Counted from the stretch's first letter, positions 17,934 through 27,007 are shown. The stretch is DNA of 42,875 nucleotides from Chitinophaga pinensis (GCA_945898275.1 CAMDHZ010000024.1:1-42875), one strand, 5' to 3'. The notes: a model not told the origin generated them from the letters alone. Translations and numbers: made by a program.

Positions 17934-18875
17934 TTATCCCTTTCTGAATTTCTCCATATTACCGAGCTCAAAATAATCCAAAATATTCCGAAACTGATTG
18001 TTATTATTCCCTTGTTTCGAATTTAATGTATGAAGATTAGTCTTTTGGGTTTTGCCAATTGCAATAAATGTCTGACTGAATACCCCTGTAACAATAACCT
18101 TTTTATTCATTAACAAAGAACCGACCTTTAGCCATAAATCATCAGCTAAGAAACAAAGCTTTTTCAATAAATCGGCATCAAAAATTCTTTGAGATAATGA
18201 ATTTGGAGGATATAAAACACCTCCAACCCCGGTAGGAACAAGAAAAAATGAAGATTTATTTTTTTTAATGTTTTTTTTCCAAAGCTTATAAGGCAATATT
18301 TTACCATTCAATGCATCTGTGGTGATTTTATGCCCTCGATTTGAAATGATACAATCACTATTCTTCTCATGATAACTAACCAATGTAGAAACAATATTTT
18401 TAGGATAATAGACATCATCATCAACAGTTATAATTATATCATTTGGATATTGTTGAACGGCATAAAAATATTTCTTATGAGATCTTAAATCATCTTCAAC
18501 AAAACATATTTCTAAACCCCGCTTTTCAAGAGTTTTTAACCTATCAGGGAGATCTATTCCCTCAAACTGTGGTTTTGATAACCATAGGATAACCTTGTCT
18601 GGTCTATACAGCTGTCGGAACATACATTCAATAACAATCCATACCTCATTTATTCTTGCGGGATAGGTGGTAAGCGAAACAATAACTTTGCAATCTCGCT
18701 TTTCCGTATTTAAACTAAGTGTATACTTGTCTCGATTTGAATCTAAGTAACTTATAAAATTAAGATCGAAATAAATTTTTATCGCTTTTGCAACTAATCT
18801 GTTGAAGGCCTTTGTAATAATACCAAAGGCATTATCATTAGGCAAAGCAAAGTAAAATGAAAAAATTCTATCCAT
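17934..18875 (-). CDS. GT-A type glycosyltransferase (capsule-locus family)
   Basis: The protein has 313 residues. The core starts with VIVSLTTYPARI, followed by SHKKYFYA and the metal-binding ITVDDDVYYP, which supplies the DxD motif. This arrangement recurs in Bacteroidota and Pasteurellaceae capsule loci. No transmembrane helix is evident apart from a mildly hydrophobic N-terminus. It should add a sugar in a metal-dependent way to the growing repeat unit. The upstream neighbour on the same strand is a broken SGNH-type remnant, leaving no intact gene directly before it; the ATG at 18875 lies 9 bases from the remnant's final stop. Inverting or retaining chemistry is not evident. Confidence 0.8.
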   Translation of the reverse strand: MDRIFSFYFALPNDNAFGIITKAFNRLVAKAIKIYFDLNFISYLDSNRDKYTLSLNTEKRDCKVIVSLTTYPARINEVWIVIECMFRQLYRPDKVILWLSKPQFEGIDLPDRLKTLEKRGLEICFVEDDLRSHKKYFYAVQQYPNDIIITVDDDVYYPKNIVSTLVSYHEKNSDCIISNRGHKITTDALNGKILPYKLWKKNIKKNKSSFFLVPTGVGGVLYPPNSLSQRIFDADLLKKLCFLADDLWLKVGSLLMNKKVIVTGVFSQTFIAIGKTQKTNLHTLNSKQGNNNNQFRNILDYFELGNMEKFRKG

Positions 18876-18884
18876 TTGTTGTCG

Positions 18885-19169
18885 TTATTTAAACATGTAA
18901 CTTTTTATACAAAGTACTTCAGAAAATTTTAATGCTCCAGAAACATTTAAATGCTCTGCATCATATAAATAACTTTATGTATTTTGGAACATCGAATCTT
19001 TCGAATAATCCAAAACATCTACTTTATATTTCAAGGATATTTTATTCAACACTTCGTAAAACTGCAAATCGATATTCTTTTGCGTAGGCGAAACAACCAA
19101 AATTAAATTTATTTTATTTTTTTGAACCGTATAGATAAAAAGAATTGAGGCTACAAATGAAAAAAACAT
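18885..19169 (-). pseudogene. Nonsense-broken C-terminal remnant of an SGNH-type (acyl)esterase
   Basis: From ATG 19169 the frame codes 64 residues up to TAA at 18975-18977 (ILVVSPTQKNIDLQFYEVL...VDVLDYSKD). Past that stop the same frame continues with SYLYDAEHLNVSGALKFSE and ends at 18885-18887. DAEHLN followed by G and F is the catalytic DxxH block that closes SGNH hydrolases and related O-acetylation proteins, and the VVSPT and D-Y-S segments fit the preceding strands. The N-terminal two thirds (nucleophile Ser block) are missing, and a stop lies just upstream in frame (about 19182-19184). So this is a truncated gene with one internal nonsense codon. It sits between two intact glycosyltransferase genes and was probably an O-acetylation gene lost from the locus. 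Confidence 0.72.
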
Positions 19170-19203
19170 TTTTTTATCCCTTTAATGAATTAAACAACAT
19201 ATT

Positions 19204-20286
19204 TTAAATGCTATTAAAAAAATTTAGAAATTCAATCCCTATCTTTTCAACACTAAGCCTCTCTTTAATTTCGCGGGCCTTATTTCCAATTTGATTACGC
19301 AGGGTATTCGATTCAATCAACATTTCTATTTTCATTGCAAATTCATCATATTCTCCATCCGCAACAATAAACCCATCTTTTCCATCTTCCATAATTTCGT
19401 GTGCCGGAAAGCTATCAAAGCAAACACAGGGCAAGCCTGCGGCCATAGCCTCGCACAATGCATTTGGAAAACCTTCCATCCTACTTGGCATGGCAAAAAT
19501 TGAAGCCCGAGCGTATAATTGGTCTAAATCTTCAACCCTGCCTAACAACTGGACGTGTTCAGTCAAATTTCTGTTTTGAATCAATTGTATCAGGGTGTTT
19601 TTAAGCGGACCATCGGCTGTGAAACCCAGCTTCCATCCGTCTCTATTTCGAACCCGCTCAAATATATCAATCATCCTGTCTTGACCCTTTTCAATGGACA
19701 GTCTTCCTACTACTATGATTAATTTTTCTTTTGGAATATCATATGGCATTATTTCTTTAACCGCGCCATTGATTACTTTGATGTTTAACTTATTCTTAAA
19801 GTTTAACCTATAAAAATCTGCCGAAGATTCCGTTTGTGCAATAAAACCCGTTGAAAAAGGATATAAATACTTTTTCATTACCCTGGTGCTGAATTTGAAT
19901 TTTTTATCGGGCTTTGTAACATCACCAATGAAAATTTTTGTGCCTAATGCCAAATTAGCTAATAGTGCAATGCCATTAAACGTGTCAGACATGGATAGAA
20001 TTGCGTCTGGCTTGTTTTGTTTGATTCGTTTTCTTAAAAAGAACACCAGCCTCAATCTATAAAATATCAGATTAAAAAGATTGCCTTGGCGTTTAAACCT
20101 CGGGTAATCAATTTTAATTTTTTCGTTTAATTCAAAGAATACCGTTCCCTTTAAAAGAGAAATAAAGACTACCTCAATATTTTGCGAAACAAAATAATTT
20201 GATAAATTTGATACTGTTCGTTCTATACCACCCAAGTGAAAGGAGGGAGAAACCACCAAAACTTTCTTAACCCTATTGTTATTCAT
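19204..20286 (-). CDS. GT4 family glycosyltransferase
   Basis: GT-B enzyme of 360 residues from ATG 20286, which overlaps the upstream stop by one base (TGATG). Features: the N-terminal donor-side loop HLGGIERTVSNLS, IIVVGRLSIEKGQD, and an intact EX7E motif in MEGFPNALCEAMAAGLP. These mark a retaining GT4 enzyme that transfers a hexose or N-acetylhexosamine to the lipid-linked acceptor in the cytoplasm. It is the first gene upstream of the SGNH remnant. Its specificity is not readable; closest general resemblance is to GalNAc/Gal transferases of the PglH/PglJ/WbpH type. Confidence 0.9.
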   Translation of the reverse strand: MNNNRVKKVLVVSPSFHLGGIERTVSNLSNYFVSQNIEVVFISLLKGTVFFELNEKIKIDYPRFKRQGNLFNLIFYRLRLVFFLRKRIKQNKPDAILSMSDTFNGIALLANLALGTKIFIGDVTKPDKKFKFSTRVMKKYLYPFSTGFIAQTESSADFYRLNFKNKLNIKVINGAVKEIMPYDIPKEKLIIVVGRLSIEKGQDRMIDIFERVRNRDGWKLGFTADGPLKNTLIQLIQNRNLTEHVQLLGRVEDLDQLYARASIFAMPSRMEGFPNALCEAMAAGLPCVCFDSFPAHEIMEDGKDGFIVADGEYDEFAMKIEMLIESNTLRNQIGNKAREIKERLSVEKIGIEFLNFFNSI

Positions 20287-21392
20287 CAAGCTTGGTCTTT
20301 TGCTGCAATGTGAAGCGACAATTCATCCGTTGACATAAATTCAATATCCGGCCACTTCTTTGTTGCGGATTGTAATAATTCTTTTAGAAGATTTAAATTT
20401 TTAGATCGGTTAGTTTCGTCAAGCTCGCCTAAAAAATTTAACCTATGAGAGGTGATGATTGCCGGGGTATTCCATTTAAACGCGCTCTCAATTTGTTTCA
20501 AGCAAATATCCAAGTAGTTGATTTTATTAGAAACACTTGGCTCAAACAGGCAATTTCTAACCAAATAGACTTGCTTATTTTTGTTTTTTTGACCAGTATA
20601 ATGGTATTGTGTTTTTTTCTCATTATCACTGGTTTTTATATTTTGTTTTTTAGATCCTTGTAAAAAGTTTATTCCAACTTCTTTTAATGCATCCTCAATG
20701 TTTGCATCCCAAGTGTAGTTGGGTGCAATAAATGAAACTGAATCTTTTTCAAATAACTCTGCAAACATATGGGCTGCCTCTTTCACCGTGCTAGAAGGAT
20801 CTAAGGCGCCTTGTGAAAAATCATTGCGTGCCAATGCTTCAACAATCTTTGAGTTTATTGCAAAAGTTTTAAACTCAAATGCCGCTCTATATGAACTATC
20901 GGATTTCTGCAGGGCATTCATCCATAAACCGGCATTGACATGCTCACGACCATGAAGTTGCGGCATAAATACATGCTTCTCTTTTCCTTCAAACCATAAT
21001 TTTAAGGATTGGGAATGCCTTGGATATCTCTTAAAGCTTACTTCTGCTTTCTCATAATGGTAGCTCATAAATCCACTTGATTCGATTTTGTCAAAATCAG
21101 GATTTGCCATAATACAGTTGGCAGTTAGTTTGGCAGGATTCCCATTTTTATCTTTTACACTGCTTAAAACTTCAAACAATCCGATTAAGTCATTTTCGCT
21201 TTCTAGCGAGTCATACTTTAAAAAGGAGTCGTTTCCATCAATCAAATTTTTATCTAGAAGTTGTTTATAAACCTTTTGTGACGGCATTCTTATAGATCCC
21301 CAATCATCCGATTCTATAACTATTATCTTTCTGTTGGTTTTAAATGCCAATGCATTCAAAACATTTCGCAATAATGCTGACGAAAAACTCAT
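20286..21392 (-). CDS. Divergent NodB-like (CE4) deacetylase-type protein, copy B
   Basis: The protein has 368 residues and is a paralogue of the gene at 21924-23102, with the same key positions. ESDDWGSIRMPS places two aspartates at 29-30 like the NodB TFDD motif, and PQLHGREH places His147 and His151 as an HxxxH pair. FIAPNYTWD and IITSHRLNF could be the later CE4 motifs. A NodB-like fold is therefore proposed, although overall similarity to classical CE4 enzymes is low. The start overlaps the acetyltransferase stop by four bases (ATGA). Likely role: deacylation or other hydrolysis of the glycan or a precursor. No signal peptide. The pairing of two copies around a single acetyltransferase is conspicuous. 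Confidence 0.68.
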   Translation of the reverse strand: MSFSSALLRNVLNALAFKTNRKIIVIESDDWGSIRMPSQKVYKQLLDKNLIDGNDSFLKYDSLESENDLIGLFEVLSSVKDKNGNPAKLTANCIMANPDFDKIESSGFMSYHYEKAEVSFKRYPRHSQSLKLWFEGKEKHVFMPQLHGREHVNAGLWMNALQKSDSSYRAAFEFKTFAINSKIVEALARNDFSQGALDPSSTVKEAAHMFAELFEKDSVSFIAPNYTWDANIEDALKEVGINFLQGSKKQNIKTSDNEKKTQYHYTGQKNKNKQVYLVRNCLFEPSVSNKINYLDICLKQIESAFKWNTPAIITSHRLNFLGELDETNRSKNLNLLKELLQSATKKWPDIEFMSTDELSLHIAAKDQA

Positions 21393-21919
21393 TGATTTTC
21401 TTTAAGCCTGCTTCCAATTAACTTGGCAGGGTTTCCGCCAATTATACTATAAGGAGGAAAGTCCTTAGTGACCACAGAACCCGCCCCTATTATAGTGCCC
21501 TCACTAATTTTTCTTCCCGGTAAAATGATAGAATGACTTCCAATCCACACATCATCCTCAATTATTGTTCTTTGTGCCAGCGATACCCCTTGTTTTAGCA
21601 TGGGTATGTCGGTTCGATCAAAATTATGCTTAGCATTATAAATCGTAACATGAGGACCCATCATCACAAAATTCCCTATATAAATGTCCTTTGGAACTTT
21701 ACAATTCCTCGCAATACTAGAATAGTCACCAATTTCAATTCCATTGCCCTTACCAAAATGCGCTCCTGGACCAATGTTCACTTTTTCGCCACATTTCTTA
21801 AAAATTCTTCGGCAGGTAACGTACCTAATCCATTCAAAAAAAGAACCCAAAATTGGAAATGTTGGTCCCGGAAGATGGCTAAGCACTGCATAAAAAAAGA
21901 AAAGCCTAATTGTCTTCAT
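21389..21919 (-). CDS. LbH-family O-acetyltransferase (WcaF/maltose O-acetyltransferase-like)
   Basis: The protein has 176 residues. A hydrophobic N-terminal segment precedes hexapeptide repeats (from about residue 48, with IGPGAHFGKGNGIEIGDYSS and IEDDVWIGSHSIILPG). The catalytic histidine lies in YNAKHNFDR, and the ending SIIGGNPAKLIGSR is typical of the family. It should transfer acetyl from acetyl-CoA to a sugar hydroxyl. It sits between the two NodB-like paralogues, four bases from the upstream one and overlapping the downstream one. The arrangement suggests acetylation and deacetylation of the same residue or adjacent positions. Confidence 0.85.
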   Translation of the reverse strand: MKTIRLFFFYAVLSHLPGPTFPILGSFFEWIRYVTCRRIFKKCGEKVNIGPGAHFGKGNGIEIGDYSSIARNCKVPKDIYIGNFVMMGPHVTIYNAKHNFDRTDIPMLKQGVSLAQRTIIEDDVWIGSHSIILPGRKISEGTIIGAGSVVTKDFPPYSIIGGNPAKLIGSRLKENQ

Positions 21920-21923
21920 TTAA

Positions 21924-23102
21924 CTATCGTTTATATTTTACATCATAATAGAACGATTTTGGATTTATGCCCAAAAAATATTTGGGTTTTGAGGCAATTT
22001 CATCACCCAATTGGTCGCTTGACATAAATTCAATTTCTGGATATACCCTAAGCATTTCACTTATGAGTTTATTAAGAATCTGTAAGGTATTTTCTCTGTT
22101 TTCTTTGACAATAGATCCAATATAATTGACCCGATGAGAGCTTATCACAAAAGGCTTTTTAGAAGCAAAGGCAATTTTCATTTCACCCATAACCCGGTTC
22201 ACCCAATCAAAACCCCAATCTCTACTTGGTTCAAAGGTTCCATTTCTTCTCCAATAAATTTGACCCAATTTATTTCTTGAACCTATCAATCTATTTCTTA
22301 TGGCAAATCTAGCCTCTGCATAAGTTAAAAATTGTGCCCCCATCTGATGAAACTTTATTCCGTTTTTTAAAAGAAACTCATCCATTTTATCACTTCGTAT
22401 GGATGTGGGAGCTACAAAAGATGTGGATCTAAAACCAAATAAATTCTCAAACAAATCCAATCCTTCGGCTATTACTTTTTCAAATCCAATTAATTCATTT
22501 GATTCTTCGTAATCAAAGGCAGCCAAGTATCCCATAAATCGTTTGGACGAAATCTGATTGGTTACAGCAAGAAGTGTTCTATAATCAAAGGCCAATTTTT
22601 CAAACTCATTGCCCGATCTGACTGCTTTTAACCATTCAAGGGGATTTAGGTGCTCCCTTCCATGAAATTGAGGCCACAATAACCTGCTTTCCATCCCTTT
22701 CTGCCAAATTTCAAAAGACTTAGCATGATTGGGATAATTTTTATACGTTTCCGTTATCGGCTCATAAAAATACTCTTGTAATCCTGCGTTTTCTATTTTC
22801 TCAAAATCAGGATTGGCAACTACCGCACATGCCGTAATACAGGGATGATTCCCTTTATGATCTTTGTGCTGCGTTAGTGCATGGAACAATTCACTCAAAT
22901 CATCCTCACTTTCTAAAGAATCGTATTTTGCAAATGAGCTATCACCAAAAGGTACTCCTTTTTCTATAAGTTTATTATATACCTCTAATGATGGCATAGA
23001 AATGCTTCCCCAATCATCCGATTCTATTACAACTATTTTCTTGTCAGTAACCCAACCTGGTGCATTCAATATGCTTTTTTTTATTTTATTTACAAAACTC
23101 AT
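21924..23102 (-). CDS. Divergent NodB-like (CE4) deacetylase-type protein, copy A
   Basis: The protein has 392 residues and shares with copy B: IESDDWGSISMPS (Asp29, Asp30), the KYDSLESEDDL block, VANPDFEKIE, and PQFHGREHLN (His147, His151 at identical positions). It also has SFVAPTSIR and VISSHRVNYIG as candidates for the later CE4 motifs. It is longer than copy B at the C-terminus. ATG 23102 overlaps the stop of the upstream epimerase by four bases. Conservation of both metal-motif histidines and aspartates in two diverged copies argues that they are active and different in substrate. A cytoplasmic location is inferred from the lack of a signal peptide. Confidence 0.68.
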   Translation of the reverse strand: MSFVNKIKKSILNAPGWVTDKKIVVIESDDWGSISMPSLEVYNKLIEKGVPFGDSSFAKYDSLESEDDLSELFHALTQHKDHKGNHPCITACAVVANPDFEKIENAGLQEYFYEPITETYKNYPNHAKSFEIWQKGMESRLLWPQFHGREHLNPLEWLKAVRSGNEFEKLAFDYRTLLAVTNQISSKRFMGYLAAFDYEESNELIGFEKVIAEGLDLFENLFGFRSTSFVAPTSIRSDKMDEFLLKNGIKFHQMGAQFLTYAEARFAIRNRLIGSRNKLGQIYWRRNGTFEPSRDWGFDWVNRVMGEMKIAFASKKPFVISSHRVNYIGSIVKENRENTLQILNKLISEMLRVYPEIEFMSSDQLGDEIASKPKYFLGINPKSFYYDVKYKR

Positions 23103-23941
23103 TTCATAATGGCTTTAATACCCGATTCTAAATCAAACTTGGGCTCCCAACCCAATTCATTTTTCACTTTTGATATATCGGCAACCGAGTCTAAAACTTC
23201 ACCTTTGCGATATTCATGGGTAAACTCTATTGTAAACTCATTTGAACTATTCCTGTGGATAATTGATACCAACTCTTCAACGCTATAAGATTTACCGGTA
23301 CCTAAGTTAAAAACTTCAAACCCGCGCCATTTATAATATAAACCCATGGCAATGGCCTTTACTACATCATCAATGTAGACATAATCGCGCTTAGGTCTTG
23401 GGTCTTTGAGCACAATATTGCTCTCCCAGCCTATTTTCTCCAATATCTCAGGAATTAAAAATTGACCTTTTTGCCCGGGACCGTATACATTGAACAATCT
23501 GAATGCAATTACCGGAATAGAAAAATCTATTGCATAAGACCTACACAATTCTTCACTAAAATATTTTGTTCTGGCATAAGGGTTATGCGGATGAACACTA
23601 TGCAATTCATCAACGGGAACATACTGAGGCGCTCCATAAAAATAAGAACTCATGTATATAACCTTGGCATTCCAAAGTCTTGCCAATTCTAAAACGTTTA
23701 TGGTTGATACGAGATTAAACTCATAAAATGACCGAGGGTCATCAAAAGAATTTGGTACAAAAGTTTTTGCTGCAAGGTGAACTATACTATCGCATTTTTG
23801 GATGTTTTTAACATTATCCCAAGTTCCAATATCCCAACCTTGCGATCTAGAAATTTCCACCACCTCATTCCCTTCCTTCATAAGAAATGGCACCAGGCTT
23901 TTACCAATAAAACCATGAGAACCGGTTATTGCTATTCTCAT
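23099..23941 (-). CDS. NAD-dependent nucleotide-sugar epimerase/dehydratase (extended SDR)
   Basis: From ATG 23941, which overlaps the upstream stop by four bases (ATGA), the protein has 280 residues; ATG 23947 is also possible. Motifs: ITGSHGFIG, HLAAK, SSYFYG with YARTK as the catalytic Tyr/Lys, and RLFNVYGPGQ. It belongs to the GalE/RmlB-like superfamily and acts on a nucleotide-activated sugar. The immediately preceding nucleotidyltransferase probably supplies the substrate. The reaction (4-epimerase, 4-reductase or dehydratase) cannot be told apart from these motifs. Confidence 0.82.
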   Translation of the reverse strand: MRIAITGSHGFIGKSLVPFLMKEGNEVVEISRSQGWDIGTWDNVKNIQKCDSIVHLAAKTFVPNSFDDPRSFYEFNLVSTINVLELARLWNAKVIYMSSYFYGAPQYVPVDELHSVHPHNPYARTKYFSEELCRSYAIDFSIPVIAFRLFNVYGPGQKGQFLIPEILEKIGWESNIVLKDPRPKRDYVYIDDVVKAIAMGLYYKWRGFEVFNLGTGKSYSVEELVSIIHRNSSNEFTIEFTHEYRKGEVLDSVADISKVKNELGWEPKFDLESGIKAIMK

Positions 23942-24648
23942 ACCCATTTGAAATTTGGATCGTTAACTTTTTGGGTAGCTAATTCATAATCAGACGGACG
24001 GCCAATATCCAGCCAAAAGCCCCCATATTCATAAACCGTTGCCGGGTTGTTTACCTCCAATAGTTTATACATCAGGTGATCGAAACCGAAAAAGGTATCT
24101 TTAGGAATATATTCCATTACTTCTTTGTTCACCATATACACCCCCATACTCACCAAAAATTCATAACTCGGCTTCTCTTCGAACTTAACCAGCTTACCGC
24201 TATCATTATGATGCAGAAGACCGTAGTCTATTCGTTCACTTCTTCGATGAGACGCAATCGTGAAAACGGATTCGGTGTTGACGTGGTTATCATAAAATTC
24301 AGAAAAATTTAAATCCGTGAGTACATCTCCATTCATTACCAGGAAATTTTTCGGCAAATCCTCCACTAGCGTCAGGGGTCCCATTGTGCTTAGGGCCTTG
24401 TCTTCCATCGTATAATCTATTTTAATTCCCCATTTGGTACCATCCCCAAAAAACGCCTTGATTATTTCAGCCATGTGATTTACGGTTATGGTTACGTGGT
24501 TGAAACCATGACTTTTTAATTGAAGCAATATTAATTCTAGAATAGGTTTATCCCCAAGCGGAACCAAAGGTTTTGGTAATGTCATGGTATAGGGTTTAAG
24601 TCTTGTGCCCTTGCCACCGGCCAATATAACAGCTCTTTTACTCATCAT
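23938..24648 (-). CDS. Sugar-1-phosphate nucleotidyltransferase
   Basis: The protein has 236 residues and the nucleotidyl-transferase signature LAGGKGTRLKPY near the N-terminus, then TLPKPLVPLG (substrate lysine region), FLVMNGDVLTD (metal Asp) and the closing GGFWLDIGRPSDYELA. The last block is shared with mannose-1-phosphate guanylyltransferase-like and HddC-like enzymes. The protein is short, lacking the C-terminal beta-helix of GlmU or the cupin of ManC. It activates a sugar-1-phosphate with an NTP. Two adjacent Met codons (24648 and 24645) are equivalent starts. It forms a pair with the epimerase at 23099. Confidence 0.86.
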   Translation of the reverse strand: MMSKRAVILAGGKGTRLKPYTMTLPKPLVPLGDKPILELILLQLKSHGFNHVTITVNHMAEIIKAFFGDGTKWGIKIDYTMEDKALSTMGPLTLVEDLPKNFLVMNGDVLTDLNFSEFYDNHVNTESVFTIASHRRSERIDYGLLHHNDSGKLVKFEEKPSYEFLVSMGVYMVNKEVMEYIPKDTFFGFDHLMYKLLEVNNPATVYEYGGFWLDIGRPSDYELATQKVNDPNFKWV

Positions 24649-24662
24649 AATTACAGGTAAGA

Positions 24663-25937
24663 TTATTTAATAAGGTCAATAATAGGTGTTGAATTCTCGG
24701 TTAGGTTCGCGATAAAAATATTCCCCAAATAGGTAGTTAAAGTCAATACTTCAAAATCCGTTCTGAAAATCATATAACACTGCAATAAAAAAATGGGTAA
24801 ATAAATCCAGAGTAACCATTGGATTCCCCTTTTTCTTGCATTATCTCTCCATGCTAAACCGAGAAATACCAAGGTTGAAATTAATAAAAGCTTCACAAAT
24901 CGATTATTTACCAAACCCGCTTCATTACCTACTACAAACGTTAATACTCCCAAAACCAAGGATAAAACAAAAAAATAATTTGTGATTTTGGAGTAAACGA
25001 ACCGTTTGCCCATGATACTAAAAAATACCAATACCAATACTGCAAAATATAATGGTAACAGTTTTGACAATTTAACATTAATGTTTTTACTTTCCAAACT
25101 AACAGCCATATTGCTCACGTAAGTTTCTTTGGTGAATGTATCTACCCGATTTTCAATCGTACTGCCTTCTAGAATAGACAATTTCAATATATTTTCTGAA
25201 ATTATATTTGAAGCAGCGAATAACATTACAAAAACAACAATCACATATTTATTGCTTTTTAGCTTGCTCAACACTAAAGATACAGGAAATAATAGTACTA
25301 CAGGAATAAAGGACCAATGAATAAGAAAAGTTAGGCTATTTAAAACAATATATTTAACTCTACGCTGTTTTAAATAAAAGATTATCGTGTAAAAGAAAAA
25401 AAATGTGGCTAATGGAAATCTAACCGCATTGGCTCCTCCTGACAGGGGATAGATAAACAAAAAGCTCGCTAACAACACATAGAAAAAAAAATTTCTCTTT
25501 GGTGCAATTAAGTCGCGCACATTTAACAAAAAATATATCTCCCGAATAAAACCTACAACTACATAAAAGTAGATAAAACTTAATATACCAAAAAACAAAT
25601 GGGTATTTGCCGAAAACCTCGATATAAAATAAGTCATCGAAGATAAATAGATATCTGGATTTACCCCCTCAGTCACATAAGTACCAAGGATGCTAACTTT
25701 AAAATCACTCCAGCTAGCATTAGAGCTTTCTAGAAACCTATTGCCAATTCTGCTACCATCCATGCCAGATTTGGTAACCATGGTATAACCTATAAAAAAA
25801 CCAACTACCGAAAAACCAAAACGAGCAGTTTTAGAAGTAAAGTCTTTTAAAGAGAGAAACAATACCCCTAAAGGCCAAATTAAAAAAACAACAGAATTAA
25901 CTATGTAGTTAATTCTATTGTTAGCATATACCGCCAT
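24663..25937 (-). CDS. wzy: Multi-spanning Wzy/EpsG-like repeat-unit polymerase
   Basis: Integral membrane protein of 424 residues with about ten to twelve hydrophobic helices and a large loop after the first helices (SGMDGSRIGNRFLESS...VNPDIYLSS). The pattern with Tyr-rich, Phe-rich helices (FFFFYTIIFYLKQ) fits the EpsG/Wzy group. Such proteins join undecaprenyl-linked repeat units at the periplasmic face. No sequence motif proves the role; topology, size, uniqueness in the window and adjacency to Wzx support it. An O-antigen ligase is the main alternative. ATG 25937 shares one base with the upstream stop (TAATG). Confidence 0.76.
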   Translation of the reverse strand: MAVYANNRINYIVNSVVFLIWPLGVLFLSLKDFTSKTARFGFSVVGFFIGYTMVTKSGMDGSRIGNRFLESSNASWSDFKVSILGTYVTEGVNPDIYLSSMTYFISRFSANTHLFFGILSFIYFYVVVGFIREIYFLLNVRDLIAPKRNFFFYVLLASFLFIYPLSGGANAVRFPLATFFFFYTIIFYLKQRRVKYIVLNSLTFLIHWSFIPVVLLFPVSLVLSKLKSNKYVIVVFVMLFAASNIISENILKLSILEGSTIENRVDTFTKETYVSNMAVSLESKNINVKLSKLLPLYFAVLVLVFFSIMGKRFVYSKITNYFFVLSLVLGVLTFVVGNEAGLVNNRFVKLLLISTLVFLGLAWRDNARKRGIQWLLWIYLPIFLLQCYMIFRTDFEVLTLTTYLGNIFIANLTENSTPIIDLIK

Positions 25938-27007
25938 TAAAACAAAATTTCTTCAAACGAAACTATAGATTTCACGTGTGGGGTGGGATTTACAGTGTCA
26001 TATCTATCAAACCGGGGCATATAAGGCTTCGCAATTTCAAAAGTATAATAAAAATTACAGTCGGGATTATTGATAAACATAGAAGTAGAAATAGTAGAAA
26101 CAACAACGGAATTTTTTAACTGCATAATTAAAAATTCAGCAGGCACTTGCCCATCAATTACCTCCACCTTATCCACAAACTTTACCTTAACTTCATCAAT
26201 AAAATCTCGATAAGGTTTATAATTTATCGGATGTGATTTTAAATAAATCTTTTTATCAGGAAAAGATTTTAAAAGATAATCTATCATCAACTTTTCGAAC
26301 GTATTGTCGTCTCGCATCGATTGGCTTATGAAAAACACAGTCCCCTCAACCTCTTTCAGGATAAACCTATCCAACTTAAATACCTTATTCATCAACTCGA
26401 ACAACTGTGTTGATTTTTCAATTTCAATTTTTCGAAGCACCTTCTTATTCCAATTCTTATACTTTTCTGGAAAAGTAACGTAAACCTTAGAAACCCCTTT
26501 TAAAAAGGCATAACGATAGGCATTAATCGCATTAACAAGTGGATCCGCCTTATACCCATTTTTCTTCCACCAAATTCGCATTTCCAGTTCCATCTTCAAC
26601 TGGCCATAAGATCTAGACTTCATTGGATTGTATGCCTTCAAGCCATCTTGGTATAATCTTACCTCGGTTCCCTTTTTGTTTAATTGATAACTCAAAAGAC
26701 AGTTTAAGGGATCGTTTTCCTGAAAAATAATGAAGCAATCCCAATTTTTGGATAAAAGACTATTAACAAGTTCTTTGGTGGGGGCACTTAAGGCCTGCTT
26801 GAAATGGATATCGTCATTAAAATGAATGATGTCTAAACCAAGTCCGTCAAAATCAAATGGTCTATCCATTCGTTTATGCAACTTTTCATGTTTGATGACT
26901 AAAGTAATCTTATGCGTACTTAAATCGTAAACTTTATTTATGAATATCTCATTTAAGGTTAAGCTTAATTGATACTCGGTATAAACATTGAACAGTATAT
27001 TTTTCAT
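25937..27007 (-). CDS. Putative nonulosonate (sialyltransferase-like) glycosyltransferase
   Basis: The protein has 356 residues and no N-terminal signal or membrane segment. It shows the short motifs shared by bacterial sialyltransferases of the GT38/GT52/GT80/GT97 groups. A D/E-D/E-G-like motif reads YQDG (Asp121-Gly122), an HP motif is in YLKSHP (His259-Pro260), and a serine/threonine motif is in VVSTISTSMF (304-309). In the known enzymes these bind and activate CMP-sialic acid. A CMP-nonulosonate pathway is encoded next in the run (28533-36673), so transfer of pseudaminic-type sugar is a good inference. It overlaps the Wzx stop by four bases. Overall identity to named families could not be assessed. 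Confidence 0.6.
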   Translation of the reverse strand: MKNILFNVYTEYQLSLTLNEIFINKVYDLSTHKITLVIKHEKLHKRMDRPFDFDGLGLDIIHFNDDIHFKQALSAPTKELVNSLLSKNWDCFIIFQENDPLNCLLSYQLNKKGTEVRLYQDGLKAYNPMKSRSYGQLKMELEMRIWWKKNGYKADPLVNAINAYRYAFLKGVSKVYVTFPEKYKNWNKKVLRKIEIEKSTQLFELMNKVFKLDRFILKEVEGTVFFISQSMRDDNTFEKLMIDYLLKSFPDKKIYLKSHPINYKPYRDFIDEVKVKFVDKVEVIDGQVPAEFLIMQLKNSVVVSTISTSMFINNPDCNFYYTFEIAKPYMPRFDRYDTVNPTPHVKSIVSFEEILF

